The notes under the pieces were generated by a model. The model was not told the origin of the DNA. It saw only the letters and a program-made list of their open reading frames with translations, and ran no database searches. Positions 51,286 through 63,080 of a stretch of 64,000 bases of DNA are shown here, in pieces. Made by a program: the position numbers and the translations under genes. Position 1 is the first letter of the stretch. Each line of letters begins with the position of its first letter. Origin of the DNA: Abyssibius alkaniclasticus (lineage in GTDB: Bacteria > Pseudomonadota > Alphaproteobacteria > Rhodobacterales > Rhodobacteraceae); assembly GCF_020447305.1 (NCBI RefSeq), contig NZ_CP095732.1:806001-870000 (forward strand). Direction: 5' to 3'.

Positions 51286-52071
51286 ATGGCGTTTACATTG
51301 GCAACCTGGAACATCAATTCGGTGCGGTTGCGCCAGGATATCGTGGCAAAACTGCTTGGCGAAAACGCGCCCGACATCTTGTGCCTGCAGGAATGCAAAT
51401 CGCCGGTCGAGCTTATGCCTGCCGAGGCGTTTTCAGCCCTCGGCTACAGCCTGATTGCCCGTGGCCAGAAGGGCTATAATGGCGTAGCGATCCTGTCGCG
51501 CATTCCGGCGGTGGATGCGGGCCACCGCGATTTCTGCGCGAAAGGCGATGCGCGGCATGTGGCGGCTCGGCTGGAAAACGGCGTGACCATCCACAATTTC
51601 TATGTGCCCGCAGGTGGTGATGTGCCCGACCGCGAAGTGAACGAGAAATTCGGCCACAAGCTCGACTTTCTCACCGAGATGCGCGACTGGTTCGCCGCCG
51701 AGGCGCCCGAAAAATCCATCATGGTGGGTGATCTGAACATCGCGCCGCGCGAAGATGATGTCTGGAGCCACAAGCAGTTGCTGAAAATCGTCAGCCATAC
51801 GCCGATCGAGGTTGATCATCTGGCGCAGGTGCAGAATGCGGGCAACTGGGTCGATATTACCCGCGCAAATATTCCCGAAGGCCAGCTCTATTCCTGGTGG
51901 TCCTATCGCTCCAAAGACTGGGATGCTGCCGACAAGGGCCGCAGGCTCGACCATATCTGGGCCACGGCTGACATAGCGGCTTCAGGTCATTCCAGCCATA
52001 TTCTGCGCCAAGCACGCGGCTGGGAAAAACCAAGCGACCACGTGCCGGTTTTTGCGAGCTTCGATCTATGA
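51286..52071 (+). CDS. xth: Exodeoxyribonuclease III
   Basis: AP endonuclease and 3'-5' exonuclease of base-excision repair. 261 residues. Canonical motifs: ATWNINSVRLR, LQECK, MVGDLNIAPREDDVW, RLDHIW and the final SDHVPV. ATG 51286 follows AAGGGG. Its stop overlaps the crotonase gene by 4 bp. Confidence 0.94.
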   Translation: MAFTLATWNINSVRLRQDIVAKLLGENAPDILCLQECKSPVELMPAEAFSALGYSLIARGQKGYNGVAILSRIPAVDAGHRDFCAKGDARHVAARLENGVTIHNFYVPAGGDVPDREVNEKFGHKLDFLTEMRDWFAAEAPEKSIMVGDLNIAPREDDVWSHKQLLKIVSHTPIEVDHLAQVQNAGNWVDITRANIPEGQLYSWWSYRSKDWDAADKGRRLDHIWATADIAASGHSSHILRQARGWEKPSDHVPVFASFDL

Positions 52072-52811
52072 TCGAGGCAAAGCGGCACGGCGATTTCGGC
52101 TATCTGACGCTGAACCGCCCCGCGGCGCATAACGCGCTGACCCGCGATGCAATGGCCAAAATCCAAGCGCAGCTTAGCGCTTGGCAGGGCGATGGCTTAC
52201 GCGCGATCATCCTGACAGGCACCGGCAAGAGTTTTTGCGCAGGTGCAAGTCTGGATGATGTTGCCAACAGCGACTGGGCTGAAAACCCGCTCACCGCGCT
52301 GTGTGACGCTATCGAAGATTTCCCCGCCCCGGTGATTGCCGCGCTCAACGGTGGCGCTTATGGCGGCGGGGTGGAACTGGCGCTGGCGGCCGATTTTCGC
52401 ATTGGCGTTAGCGGAATGCGCGCCTGTGTGCCGCCCGCAAAACTCGGCATCCATTACCCGCCAGCCGGGATAGCGCGGGCAATAGCCCGGCTGGGCAGCC
52501 AGACCGCGCGGCGCATGTTCCTGCTGGCCGAAAGTTTTGATGACAACGCCCTGCTGGCAACGGGCTTTCTTGACGCGCTGGTTGCACCCGCGGATCTGGC
52601 CGACCGCAGCGCTGCGATGGCCGAGCAGATTGCCGGGCTCGCCCCGCTGGCGGTGCAGGGGATGAAGCGCACGATTGTGGAGATGGAGCGCGGCACGCTC
52701 GATGCACCCGCCGCAAAGGCGCGAATCGTTGCCGCCTTCGCCTCGGATGACCATGCCGAAGGGTTGGCCGCACAGCGCGCGAAACGAAAACCGATATTTA
52801 CCGGACGTTAG
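52068..52811 (+). CDS. Enoyl-CoA hydratase/isomerase family protein
   Basis: 247 residues of the crotonase fold. GTGKSFCAGASLDD and ALNGGAYGGGVELALAADFRIG form the oxyanion-hole region. The glutamate usually seen after the latter (PE..LG) is absent: the segment reads PPAKLGIHYPPAG. So plain hydratase activity is uncertain; crotonase relatives do many reactions. It overlaps xth by 4 bp. Confidence 0.82.
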   Translation: MIEAKRHGDFGYLTLNRPAAHNALTRDAMAKIQAQLSAWQGDGLRAIILTGTGKSFCAGASLDDVANSDWAENPLTALCDAIEDFPAPVIAALNGGAYGGGVELALAADFRIGVSGMRACVPPAKLGIHYPPAGIARAIARLGSQTARRMFLLAESFDDNALLATGFLDALVAPADLADRSAAMAEQIAGLAPLAVQGMKRTIVEMERGTLDAPAAKARIVAAFASDDHAEGLAAQRAKRKPIFTGR

Positions 52812-52855
52812 CCACAGGCTTGCACCGCCCCGGGCCTGACCCGGGGCCTCTGGCA

Positions 52856-54127
52856 TCAGCCGTTTTCGCGCAGCACATTGCCCGCAAGATACAGCGAGCC
52901 GCAGATGAGGATGCGGCTGCCGGGGCGGGATTGGGCGAGCGTTGACACCGCGGCCAGCGCATCCTCGGCGGTGCTGGCGTGCAGGCCGACATCGCGCGCA
53001 GCACCGGCGGTTACATCGGCGGGCAGTGTGTTGGCCTCGCCGGGGATGGAGAGGGCGACAAGCGCCTCGGCGACAGCGGCCAGCGGGCGCAAGAATCCCC
53101 TGATATCCTTGGTGTTCAACATGCCGCAGACCATTGCCAGCGGGCGCTGCGGCAATCGGCCCAGCGCCTCGGCCAAGGCCACACCCGCCGCCGCATTATG
53201 CCCGCCATCGAGCCACAATTCGCAGCCCGCAGCCGCCGCGACCAGCGGACCGTGGCGCAGGCGTTGCAGCCGTGCGGGCCATTCGGCCCGCGTGACCGCC
53301 GCTTCACAGGCGGCGCTGTTCTTGCCGAGCGCACGCAAAGCCGCAATCGCCATGCCCGCATTCTGCACCTGATGCGCGCCAATCAGCGCGGGCATGGGCA
53401 GATCGAGCAGGCCCTGTTCATCCTGATAGACCATGCGCCCATGTTCTTCCCAGACATGCCAGTTGCGGCCATGCACCAGCAGCGGGGCGTGCAGGCGGGC
53501 CGCGCGCGCCTCGATCACATCGAGCGCGACATCCTCTTGCGCGCCGACAATACAGGGCACGCCTTCTTTCAGGATGCCGGCCTTCTCACCGGCAATCTCG
53601 GCCAGGGTGTCACCCAGATATTGCTGATGGTCGATGCTGACAGGGGTGATGACCGTAAGCCTTGGAATTTCCACGACATTTGTCGCATCCAGCCGCCCCC
53701 CAAGCCCGACTTCGAGCAGGGTATAATCGGCAGGTATGCGCGCAAAAGCCAGCAGGGCGGCACAGGTGGTGATCTCGAAATAGGTGATGCTGTCGGGCCC
53801 GTTGGCCGCCTCGCATTCTTCCAGCACGGCGAAGAGCGCATCCTCGTCAATCAGCCTGCCCGCAAGGCGGATACGTTCGTGAAACCGCGCCAGATGCGGC
53901 GACGTATAGGCGTGAACGGCGGCACCCGTCGCCTCCAGCCCTGCGCGGAGCATCGCCTGCGTGCTGCCCTTGCCATTGGTGCCCGCGATGTGGATGACCG
54001 GTGGCAGGTGGCGTTCGGGATGGCCAAGCGCTTCGAGCAGCCGCCAGACCCGATCGAGCGTGAGGTCAATGATCTTGGGGTGCAGAGACATCATCCGCGC
54101 AAGGATGATGTCGCTCGGGTTGCTCAC
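52856..54127 (-). CDS. folC: Bifunctional folylpolyglutamate / dihydrofolate synthase
   Basis: Adds glutamates to folates. 423 residues of the Mur-ligase-like fold. P-loop GTNGKGSTQAML, LLEVGLGGRLDATNVV, and the C-terminal CGSLYLAGNVLRENG are typical. Overlaps accD by 4 bp (54124-54127), the usual accD-folC pairing of many proteobacteria. Confidence 0.94.
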   Translation of the reverse strand: MSNPSDIILARMMSLHPKIIDLTLDRVWRLLEALGHPERHLPPVIHIAGTNGKGSTQAMLRAGLEATGAAVHAYTSPHLARFHERIRLAGRLIDEDALFAVLEECEAANGPDSITYFEITTCAALLAFARIPADYTLLEVGLGGRLDATNVVEIPRLTVITPVSIDHQQYLGDTLAEIAGEKAGILKEGVPCIVGAQEDVALDVIEARAARLHAPLLVHGRNWHVWEEHGRMVYQDEQGLLDLPMPALIGAHQVQNAGMAIAALRALGKNSAACEAAVTRAEWPARLQRLRHGPLVAAAAGCELWLDGGHNAAAGVALAEALGRLPQRPLAMVCGMLNTKDIRGFLRPLAAVAEALVALSIPGEANTLPADVTAGAARDVGLHASTAEDALAAVSTLAQSRPGSRILICGSLYLAGNVLRENG

Positions 54128-55101
54128 TTTTTGGCGTCTTTCCTGGGGGCGTCGCCCGCTTTATCTGCGGCTTTCGGCGCGTCTTTCGTGGCCGGAGCGG
54201 GCACAGGCTCGGGCACAGGTTCGGGCTTGGGCAGATCGCCTTTCACCGGCTGCGGGCGGCCGGTGAGCATGTGCAGAATCGAGATCAGCTCGTCGCGCAT
54301 ATCCTTGCGGTCGGTCACGCGGTCAAGCATTCCGTGGTCGAGCAGGTATTCGGCGCGCTGGAAACCTTCGGGCAGTTGCTCGCGGATGGTCTGTTCGATC
54401 ACGCGCGTGCCGGCAAAGCCGATCAGCGCGTTGGGTTCGGCAATTTGCACATCGCCCAGCATGGCGTAGCTGGCGGTCACGCCACCTGTGGTGGGGTGGG
54501 TCAGCACAACCACGTAGGGCAGGCCCGCCTCTTTCACCATTTGCACGGCAATGGTGGTGCGCGGCATCTGCATCAGGCTGAGAATGCCTTCCTGCATCCG
54601 CGCGCCCCCGGCGGCGGAAAACACCACAAAGGGGGCCTTGGCCTTCACGGCCGCTTCGGCCCCCGCCAGCAGGGCATTGCCGACATACATGCCCATCGAG
54701 CCGCCCATGAAGGAAAAATCCTGCGCGGCGGCAACAACCTTCATGCGGCCCATCTCGCCCGAGGCGACGAGAATCGCCTCTTTTTCATTGGTCTTCTTGC
54801 GCGCTTCGCGCATCCGGTCGGGATAGCGTTTCTGGTCGCGAAAATGCAGCGGGTCGGGCGTGGCTTCGGGCACGTCGATCTCGGCAAATACACCCGCATC
54901 GAACAGGTTGCCAAACCGCGCGCGCGGGCTGATCGGCATATGGTGGTTGCAGTTCGGGCAGGTGTTGAGCGCGTCTTTCAGCTCGCGGTGAAACAGCATC
55001 GTGCCGCAGCCATCGCATTTGGTCCACAGGTTTTCGGGCATTTCGCGGCGCGAAAACAGCGAGTTGATGGTCGGTCGGACGTAGTTGGAAATCCAGTTCA
55101 T
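54124..55101 (-). CDS. accD: Acetyl-CoA carboxylase carboxyltransferase subunit beta
   Basis: Part of the first step of fatty-acid synthesis. 325 residues. N-terminal zinc ribbon CDGC-x15-CPNC, then the carboxyltransferase core (GSMGMYVGNALLAGAEAA, FSAAGGARMQEG). The C-terminal ~40 residues are a Pro/Lys/Ala-rich tail with imperfect PVPEPVPAP repeats. Upstream of folC with a 4-bp overlap. Confidence 0.95.
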   Translation of the reverse strand: MNWISNYVRPTINSLFSRREMPENLWTKCDGCGTMLFHRELKDALNTCPNCNHHMPISPRARFGNLFDAGVFAEIDVPEATPDPLHFRDQKRYPDRMREARKKTNEKEAILVASGEMGRMKVVAAAQDFSFMGGSMGMYVGNALLAGAEAAVKAKAPFVVFSAAGGARMQEGILSLMQMPRTTIAVQMVKEAGLPYVVVLTHPTTGGVTASYAMLGDVQIAEPNALIGFAGTRVIEQTIREQLPEGFQRAEYLLDHGMLDRVTDRKDMRDELISILHMLTGRPQPVKGDLPKPEPVPEPVPAPATKDAPKAADKAGDAPRKDAKK

Positions 55102-55131
55102 GGATTGGCGGCTCCCCTAGGCTTTAACCTT

Positions 55132-55794
55132 CTAAATAGAGGGCGGCGGCATGGATTGCAACACGGAGCGGGCGCGGCGTCGTGTGCCTTTGCGGGTGCC
55201 TTTGCGGGTGCCTTTGCGGTAGGCCGCGCGCACCAGTTGGTAACGCCCGTAAAGCGCAAGCTCCAGCGCGGCAGATTGCAGCAGCGCAGGCCAGAGCGCC
55301 GCGAAACGGGCGCGCAGCAGGCGTTGCAGATAACCGCGAAAGATCAGCTCGTCGGTGGCGGATTGCAGCAAGATCACCGCCAGCGCGGGCACGAGCCAGA
55401 CAAGCCAGAGCGGCAGGGCAATGTTTTGGCGCGCCCCATGCCCGCCGGATAGTGCGATAATGGCAAGCTGCGCGGCCAGCACAAGCGCGATGGCGGCAAA
55501 AAACCAGCGCCAGCGTTGCGGGCCGGGGCTGAACAGCCAGCGCAGCGGCAGGCGGTGCAGGATGCGCATGGCCAAAGCCAGCACCGGCAGGCTGGCCACA
55601 ATCGTGCCAAGCATGAAAAGCACGGCCAAGGGCGTGGCCCCATTGCCAAGGCTTGCAACATCAACGCCCCGGCCCGGCGCAAAGGCGCGGGCCAGCACGA
55701 TGAGCAAGACAAGCAGCGCAGCCGGGGTAAGCATGGTCAGCGCGAAGCCCAGAACGATGCGCCACAGCGCCGTGGTCGGGTTTGCGCTAGGCAT
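55132..55794 (-). CDS. Degenerate CPBP-family membrane protein
   Basis: 220 residues. N-terminal membrane helices and a core like the CPBP (CAAX protease/bacteriocin-processing) family: SATDELIFRGYLQ, in which the usual EExxxR is DExxxR (Asp148, Glu149, Arg153). After about residue 185 the family's second and third motifs are missing; the sequence turns basic with three KGTR repeats encoded by a 12-bp tandem repeat. It is therefore likely truncated and inactive, or altered in function. Its start overlaps the intact paralogue by 8 bp. accD begins 30 bp further on. Confidence 0.6.
   Translation of the reverse strand: MPSANPTTALWRIVLGFALTMLTPAALLVLLIVLARAFAPGRGVDVASLGNGATPLAVLFMLGTIVASLPVLALAMRILHRLPLRWLFSPGPQRWRWFFAAIALVLAAQLAIIALSGGHGARQNIALPLWLVWLVPALAVILLQSATDELIFRGYLQRLLRARFAALWPALLQSAALELALYGRYQLVRAAYRKGTRKGTRKGTRRRARSVLQSMPPPSI
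55184..55219. repeat. 12-bp tandem repeat, three perfect copies
   Basis: GTGCCTTTGCGG three times (55184-55195, 55196-55207, 55208-55219) within the degenerate CPBP gene; on the minus strand it encodes KGTR units. Confidence 0.95.
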
Positions 55795-56716
55795 TGTTGC
55801 GCCGCGCCATGAGAATACGAAACAGCAGCCAGGCCAGCGCGAGCGGCAGAAAATGATGCAGCGCGGCGGTTGTTTCACTGCGCGCGGTGCTTTGCAGCAA
55901 GGCCAGCCCCGAGGCACCCGTGCCGGTGGCATGAAGGGCCAGCATGTAAAGACTGTTGCCAAAATGCAGCCCGATGGCCGCGCCAAGGTTGCCTGTGCGG
56001 GCGGTGACATCGGCGGCCAGCGCCCCCAGGGCGGCCATCAGCCCGATATTCAGCCAAAGTTGCAGCGGGGCAGTGCCGGTGCGATAAGAGATAAGACCGA
56101 AAAGCAGCGATGGAATCAGCATCCAGACCAGCGGGCTGGCAAAGCGCGCGGCAAGCTGTTGTTGCAGGTAGCCACGAAAGAACGCCTCTTCGGTGAAGGC
56201 CTGCGCGAAAATCAGCGGCAGGGCGATGAACATGAGCGCGGCCCAGTCGATCGCGGGCATGGCCAGTTGCGGCATGGGGCCAAGCAATGTGGCAGGGCGC
56301 AGCAGGCTGGCCAGCAGCACCACGCCAAAACCCCAGGCCATATGCCGCCAGTTCAGCCGCAATGTCGGGCCGAACAGGCTGCGAAAGGGGCGGTGGTGCA
56401 GCTTTCGCAGCACCAGCCACAGGCTTGGCAGCACGATCAGCACCAAGCCAACCACGAACAGCACGGCGCGCGGGGTCTGGCCGCGGGCAATCTCGGTGCC
56501 AAGCGATGTGGCCCTGACCAGCATCACATAGCCCGCGCCGATCTGCTGCGCCTCGTAATAGGGAATCAGCACATAGTAGAACACCGCCGCCAGCGCCAGC
56601 ACCACAAGGGCTGGCAAAAGCACCACCGCCAGCCCGCCGACAAGCGTGCGCCCGGGCCCGCAATAGGCAACTGCCGGGGCGCAATAGGCGTTGAGCGTGG
56701 GAATTTGCCTGTGCAT
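55787..56716 (-). CDS. CPBP family intramembrane protein
   Basis: 309 residues with about eight membrane helices. EExxxR motif is intact (Glu176, Glu177, Arg181 in FTEEAFFRGYLQ), and the third motif is HFGN (His251, Asn254). The second motif, usually FxxxH, reads FGLIS, with Ser210 in place of His. CPBP proteins are intramembrane proteases or self-immunity proteins; the missing His leaves activity open. ATG 56716 is chosen; an ATG at 56824 would give an implausible basic leader. Paralogue follows with 8-bp overlap. Confidence 0.78.
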   Translation of the reverse strand: MHRQIPTLNAYCAPAVAYCGPGRTLVGGLAVVLLPALVVLALAAVFYYVLIPYYEAQQIGAGYVMLVRATSLGTEIARGQTPRAVLFVVGLVLIVLPSLWLVLRKLHHRPFRSLFGPTLRLNWRHMAWGFGVVLLASLLRPATLLGPMPQLAMPAIDWAALMFIALPLIFAQAFTEEAFFRGYLQQQLAARFASPLVWMLIPSLLFGLISYRTGTAPLQLWLNIGLMAALGALAADVTARTGNLGAAIGLHFGNSLYMLALHATGTGASGLALLQSTARSETTAALHHFLPLALAWLLFRILMARRNNA

Positions 56717-56783
56717 GATCTGCCTGATTGAAATTCTTTTGGCCAGACTAATGCGAAAACTGGCTGGCGCAAGCCTGTGCGGC

Positions 56784-56812
56784 TTGCCCATGCGCGCAGC
56801 TTTGCCTATTGC
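56784..56812 (+). promoter_or_regulatory. Candidate sigma-70 promoter of ilvD
   Basis: TTGCCC (56784-56789), 17-bp spacer, TATTGC (56807-56812), 29 bp before ATG 56842. Confidence 0.45.
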
Positions 56813-56841
56813 TAGGGCAACCATATTTTCGGAGTTCTCTC

Positions 56842-58575
56842 ATGACCACCAGCCGTTTTGACAAGTCCAGACTTCCTTCGCGCCATGTCACCGAAGGGCC
56901 GGCGCGTGCGCCGCATCGCAGCTATCTTTACGCGATGGGCCTGTCGGAAACGGAAATCCACCAGCCTTTGGTGGGCGTGGCCACCTGCTGGAACGAGGCG
57001 GCACCTTGTAACATTGCGCTGAACCGCCAGGCGCAATCGGTCAAGGCGGGCGTGCGCACGGCCCTTGGCACGCCGCGCGAATTCACCACCATCACCGTGA
57101 CCGACGGGATTGCGATGGGCCATGAAGGAATGCGCAGCAGCCTTGCCAGCCGCGAGGCGATTGCCGACACGGTGGAGCTGACCATGCGCGGCCATTGCTA
57201 TGACGCCATTGTCGGGCTTGCGGGTTGCGACAAATCCCTGCCGGGCATGATGATGGCTATGGTGCGGCTGAACGTGCCTTCGGTTTTTCTTTACGGCGGC
57301 TCCATCCTGCCGGGCCGGTATGAGGGCAAGGATGTCACCGTGCAGGATGTGTTCGAGGCCGTGGGCCGCCACCAGGCCGGCGCCAATTCCGACGCGGAAC
57401 TGGATGCGCTGGAACGTGTTGCCTGCCCCAGCGCCGGGGCCTGTGGTGGCCAGTTCACCGCCAATACGATGGCCTGTGTGTCGGAAGCCATAGGCCTTGC
57501 GCTGTTCAACTCGGCCGGTGCGCCCGCGCCTTATGAAAGCCGCGATGCCTATGGCGAGGCTTCGGGCCAAGCGGTGATGAACCTGCTGGAAAAGAACATC
57601 CGCGCACGCGATATCGTCACGCTGAAATCGCTTGAAAATGCCGCGCGTATTGTGGCCTGCACGGGCGGGTCAACCAATGCGGGCCTGCATCTGCCCGCCA
57701 TTGCACACGAGGCGGGGCTGGAGTTTTTCTTGCAGGATGTCTGCGATATTTTCCGCGACACGCCCTATTTCGTCGACCTCAAGCCGGGCGGGCAATATGT
57801 GGCCAAAGACCTGTATGAAGCCGGCGGCGTGCCGGTTGTCATGAAAGAATTGCGCAAGGCCAAGCTGTTGCACGAGGAGTGCATGACCGCCTCGGGCCGC
57901 ACGATTGGCGAGGAGATCGACCTGATCGAGCGCGAGGCCGATGGCCGCGTCATCTACCCCGTTGCCACGCCGATTTCCAATACCGGCGGTGTGGTCGGCC
58001 TGAAGGGCAACCTTGCCCCGGAAGGTGCGATTGTGAAGGTCGCGGGCATGAGCGCCGAAGAGCAGGTATTTACCGGCCCCGCACGGGTGTTTGAATGCGA
58101 GGAAGACGCGTTTGAAGCCGTGAAGGCGCGCTCTTACAAGGAAGGCGAAGTGATCGTCATTCGCAATGAAGGCCCGGCGGGCGGCCCTGGAATGCGCGAA
58201 ATGCTGGCCACCACGGCGGCGCTTTCGGGCCAGGGCATGGGCAAGAAGGTGGCGCTGATCACCGATGGCCGCTTTTCCGGTGCTACGCGCGGCTTTTGCG
58301 TGGGCCATGTCGGGCCAGAGGCTGCGCAATGCGGCCCCATCGCGCTGGTTCAAGACGGCGATCTGATCACGCTCGACGCGGTGAAGGGCGAAATTTCGGT
58401 CGCCGTATCGGATGAAGACATGGCCGCGCGCCGGGCTGCTTGGCGCGGCCCGCGCGATACGATCTATGCCTCGGGCGCTTTGTGGAAATACGCCCAGCAG
58501 GTGGGGGCCACCTATAAAGGCGCCGTCACCCATCCGGGCGGTGCCAAGGAAAAACATTCCTATGCGGATCTATAG
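56842..58575 (+). CDS. ilvD: Dihydroxy-acid dehydratase
   Basis: Branched-chain amino-acid synthesis: dehydrates dihydroxy-acids to keto acids with an Fe-S cluster. 577 residues. Cluster cysteines are in [24 protein letters not shown] and [34 protein letters not shown] is the C-terminal catalytic serine region. CGGAG precedes ATG 56842. Its end overlaps the lipoprotein gene by 14 bp. Confidence 0.95.
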   Translation: MTTSRFDKSRLPSRHVTEGPARAPHRSYLYAMGLSETEIHQPLVGVATCWNEAAPCNIALNRQAQSVKAGVRTALGTPREFTTITVTDGIAMGHEGMRSSLASREAIADTVELTMRGHCYDAIVGLAGCDKSLPGMMMAMVRLNVPSVFLYGGSILPGRYEGKDVTVQDVFEAVGRHQAGANSDAELDALERVACPSAGACGGQFTANTMACVSEAIGLALFNSAGAPAPYESRDAYGEASGQAVMNLLEKNIRARDIVTLKSLENAARIVACTGGSTNAGLHLPAIAHEAGLEFFLQDVCDIFRDTPYFVDLKPGGQYVAKDLYEAGGVPVVMKELRKAKLLHEECMTASGRTIGEEIDLIEREADGRVIYPVATPISNTGGVVGLKGNLAPEGAIVKVAGMSAEEQVFTGPARVFECEEDAFEAVKARSYKEGEVIVIRNEGPAGGPGMREMLATTAALSGQGMGKKVALITDGRFSGATRGFCVGHVGPEAAQCGPIALVQDGDLITLDAVKGEISVAVSDEDMAARRAAWRGPRDTIYASGALWKYAQQVGATYKGAVTHPGGAKEKHSYADL

Positions 58576-59197
58576 CCTATTGCTGAGCTTCACGCTGCTT
58601 GCGGCGTGTTTTTCACCAACGCGCGGCATTGTCACAAGCGCCTCTGTCGTGGCGGGCGGGGTGCCGGTTGTCGTGGCTGGCCCCCCCGGCTTTTGTATCG
58701 ACGAGCGCACGGGCGAACAGAACCGCGCCGGGGCGTTCGTGATTCTGTCGGATTGCGACCAGACCGAGGCCGGGCGCGCCACCATTGCCGATGTGCCGCT
58801 TTCCGCCGTGCTTGTGGCGGCGGTATCCCCCAGCGGCTTGCTCGGGGCGCGCGAACGCGGCATGGGCGGGGCTTTGGCCGATCTGGAGGAATTTCTGCGC
58901 AGCCCGGCGGGGCTCCCCTCGCTTGGCAAGGGGCGCGAACCGGCGGCGGTGAGCATTCTGCGCAGCTATCGCACGGCTGATGCGCTGTATATTCTGGTGC
59001 AGGACCGTGCCGCCCCAACCGGCGCCGGGCTAAGCCAGCGTTTCTGGCGCGCCTTCACCGAGGTGAATGGCCGCCTTGCCTCGCTTTCGGCCAATTCCTT
59101 TGCAAACTCGGATGCCAGCGAAGCCCGGGCCCGCGCGCTGGCCGAAGGCTTTGTGGCCGCCATGCAGGCGGCGAATGCCACCGGCGCGCGCCTGTAG
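58562..59197 (+). CDS. Putative lipoprotein of unknown function
   Basis: 211 residues. Signal peptide [16 protein letters not shown] with lipobox LLAAC (Cys16). The mature part has two conserved-looking cysteines ([17 protein letters not shown]) and no domain I recognise. It begins 14 bp inside the end of ilvD, in another frame, so it may be translated by coupling to ilvD. Confidence 0.7.
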   Translation: MRIYSLLLSFTLLAACFSPTRGIVTSASVVAGGVPVVVAGPPGFCIDERTGEQNRAGAFVILSDCDQTEAGRATIADVPLSAVLVAAVSPSGLLGARERGMGGALADLEEFLRSPAGLPSLGKGREPAAVSILRSYRTADALYILVQDRAAPTGAGLSQRFWRAFTEVNGRLASLSANSFANSDASEARARALAEGFVAAMQAANATGARL

Positions 59198-61288
<2,091 letters not shown>

Positions 61289-61302
61289 CAATGATGCTGT
61301 TA

Positions 61303-61400
61303 GCCGGGGGTTTCACACCCCCGGACCCCCGTGGGATATTTGTGAGCAAAAGATGAAGGGCACATCTCATCTTTTGCTTGAAAATATCCCCGCCGGAGGC
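61303..61400 (+). repeat. Dispersed repeat with inverted arm
   Basis: A third copy of the unit seen at 12727: CCGGGGGTTTCACACCCCCGG and the GGGATATTTGTGAGCAAAAG tail (61331-61350). The tail then recurs inverted (61367-61390), followed by CGCCGGAGGC. Confidence 0.85.
61331..61390. terminator. Bidirectional terminator-like inverted repeat
   Basis: Arms 61331-61354 and 61367-61390 form a 24-bp stem with three to four mismatches around a 12-nt loop. It lies between the convergent FadH-like and ABC-ATPase genes. Confidence 0.65.
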
Positions 61401-61426
61401 ATCTGCGGCTGCGGCGGGGTGGGGCG

Positions 61427-63076
61427 CTAGATTTTGGCGCTGGCGGCGTCGCCGATATTGTCGACACCGCGTTCGGCCAGCAGGTTTGTCAGCCAGTCCG
61501 GGTCCATTTCCGGCACCGAGGAGAGCAGCAGGTCGGTATAGGCATGGTGCGGGGGTTGGAACATTTCCGCCTTTGGGCCCATCTCCACGACACGGCCATC
61601 TTTCATGACCACCACCTCGTCGGCAATGGCTTTCACTGTCGCAAGATCGTGGGTGATGAACATATAGGCGAGGCCAAGCTCGTCTTGCAGTTTTGCCAGC
61701 AGCTTCAGGATGCCCTCGGCGACAAGCTGGTCGAGCGCGCTGGTCACCTCGTCGCAGATGATGAACTCGGGGTCAGCGGCCAGCGCGCGCGCGATGCCGA
61801 TGCGCTGTTTCTGGCCGCCGGACAGTTCGGAGGGCAGGCGCTCCATATATTCCGCAGGCTCAAGTTCGATCTGTTCCAGCAGTTCGGCCACGCGGGCATT
61901 GCGCGCCTTGCCCGACAGGCCGCGATAGAACTCGACCGGGCGGCCGATGATATCCTTGATCTTCTGGCGCGGGTTCAGCGCGGTATCGGCCATCTGATAG
62001 ATCATCTGCGCGGTGCGGAGCTGTTCCTTGTTGCGCCTTTTGTAGCTTGGCGGCAGGTCTTCACCGTTGAAGGCAATGCTGCCGCGTGTGGGTGGCAACA
62101 GCCCGGTAATGCAGCGCGCGGCGGTGGATTTGCCGGAGCCGGATTCGCCCACCACGGCCACTGTGCGGCCTTTATGGATGTCAAAGCTCACATCATGCAG
62201 CACCGGCACCTTGCCATAGGCGGCCGAGACATTCTGCACGCGCACAACCGGCACGCTGGCCTTGATGACGGCGGGCTTGGCGGGCCGCTCGAAGCTGCGC
62301 ACGGCCCAGAGCGACTTGGTGTAATCCTCGCGCGGGCTGGTCAGCATGGTGCGGGTGTCGTTCTCTTCGACCTCGTCGCCTTTCAGCAGCACCTTGATCC
62401 GGTCGGCCATTTGCGCCACGACCGCAAGGTCATGGGTGATGTAGATGGCGGCGGTGCCGAATTGCTCGACAATGTCGCGGATGGCGGCCAGCACCTCGAT
62501 TTGCGTCGTCACATCGAGCGCGGTCGTCGGCTCATCGAAAATGATCAGGTCCGGGCGGCAGGACATGGCCATTGCCGTCATGGCGCGCTGAAGCTGGCCA
62601 CCGGAAACCTGATGCGGGTAACGAAAGCCGATCTCATCGGGGTTGGGCAGGCGCAGACGGCGGTAAAGCTCCATCGCATCGGCCTCGGAATCCGACTTGC
62701 TGCGCACACCGTGCTGCACGGGCGCTTCGGTATGCTGATCGATGATGCGATGCGCGGGGTTGAAGCTGGCCGCCGCCGATTGCGCCACATAGGCGATGCG
62801 CTTGCCCAGCAAAGCGCGGCGCCGATCACGGCTGACCTTGGCGAGATTGACACCGTCAAATTCGATCGAGCCTGCCGAAATGCGGCAGCCATCGCGGGTG
62901 AAGCCCATTGCGGCAAGCCCGATGGTCGATTTGCCGGCGCCGGATTCACCGATCAGCCCCAGCACCTCGCCGCGCTTCAGATCGAGGTCGACACCATGAA
63001 CGATTTCATTCCATTTCTCATCGGAACGGCCCTCGATACGCAGCCCGCGGATTTTCAGCAAAAGATCGTCGCTCAT
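61427..63076 (-). CDS. Peptide-type ABC transporter, fused double ATPase
   Basis: 549 residues holding two complete ATPase domains, like DppD and DppF joined. First domain: Walker A GESGAGKST and signature VSGGQLQRAM. Second domain: Walker A GESGSGKST and signature LSGGQKQRIGIARAL; each has a Walker B (LIIFDEPTTALD and FIICDEVTSALD). It drives uptake (or export) of oligopeptides or similar ligands. The permease gene ends 4 bp before its start, so they form an operon. The ligand is not shown by sequence. Confidence 0.92.
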   Translation of the reverse strand: MSDDLLLKIRGLRIEGRSDEKWNEIVHGVDLDLKRGEVLGLIGESGAGKSTIGLAAMGFTRDGCRISAGSIEFDGVNLAKVSRDRRRALLGKRIAYVAQSAAASFNPAHRIIDQHTEAPVQHGVRSKSDSEADAMELYRRLRLPNPDEIGFRYPHQVSGGQLQRAMTAMAMSCRPDLIIFDEPTTALDVTTQIEVLAAIRDIVEQFGTAAIYITHDLAVVAQMADRIKVLLKGDEVEENDTRTMLTSPREDYTKSLWAVRSFERPAKPAVIKASVPVVRVQNVSAAYGKVPVLHDVSFDIHKGRTVAVVGESGSGKSTAARCITGLLPPTRGSIAFNGEDLPPSYKRRNKEQLRTAQMIYQMADTALNPRQKIKDIIGRPVEFYRGLSGKARNARVAELLEQIELEPAEYMERLPSELSGGQKQRIGIARALAADPEFIICDEVTSALDQLVAEGILKLLAKLQDELGLAYMFITHDLATVKAIADEVVVMKDGRVVEMGPKAEMFQPPHHAYTDLLLSSVPEMDPDWLTNLLAERGVDNIGDAASAKI

Positions 63077-63080
63077 CGGT

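Noticed and set aside
55132-55794. Sequencing frameshift as cause of the odd CPBP C-terminus
   Set aside because: No other frame nearby restores the missing CPBP motifs, and the repeat is in a multiple of three, so real sequence loss is more likely.
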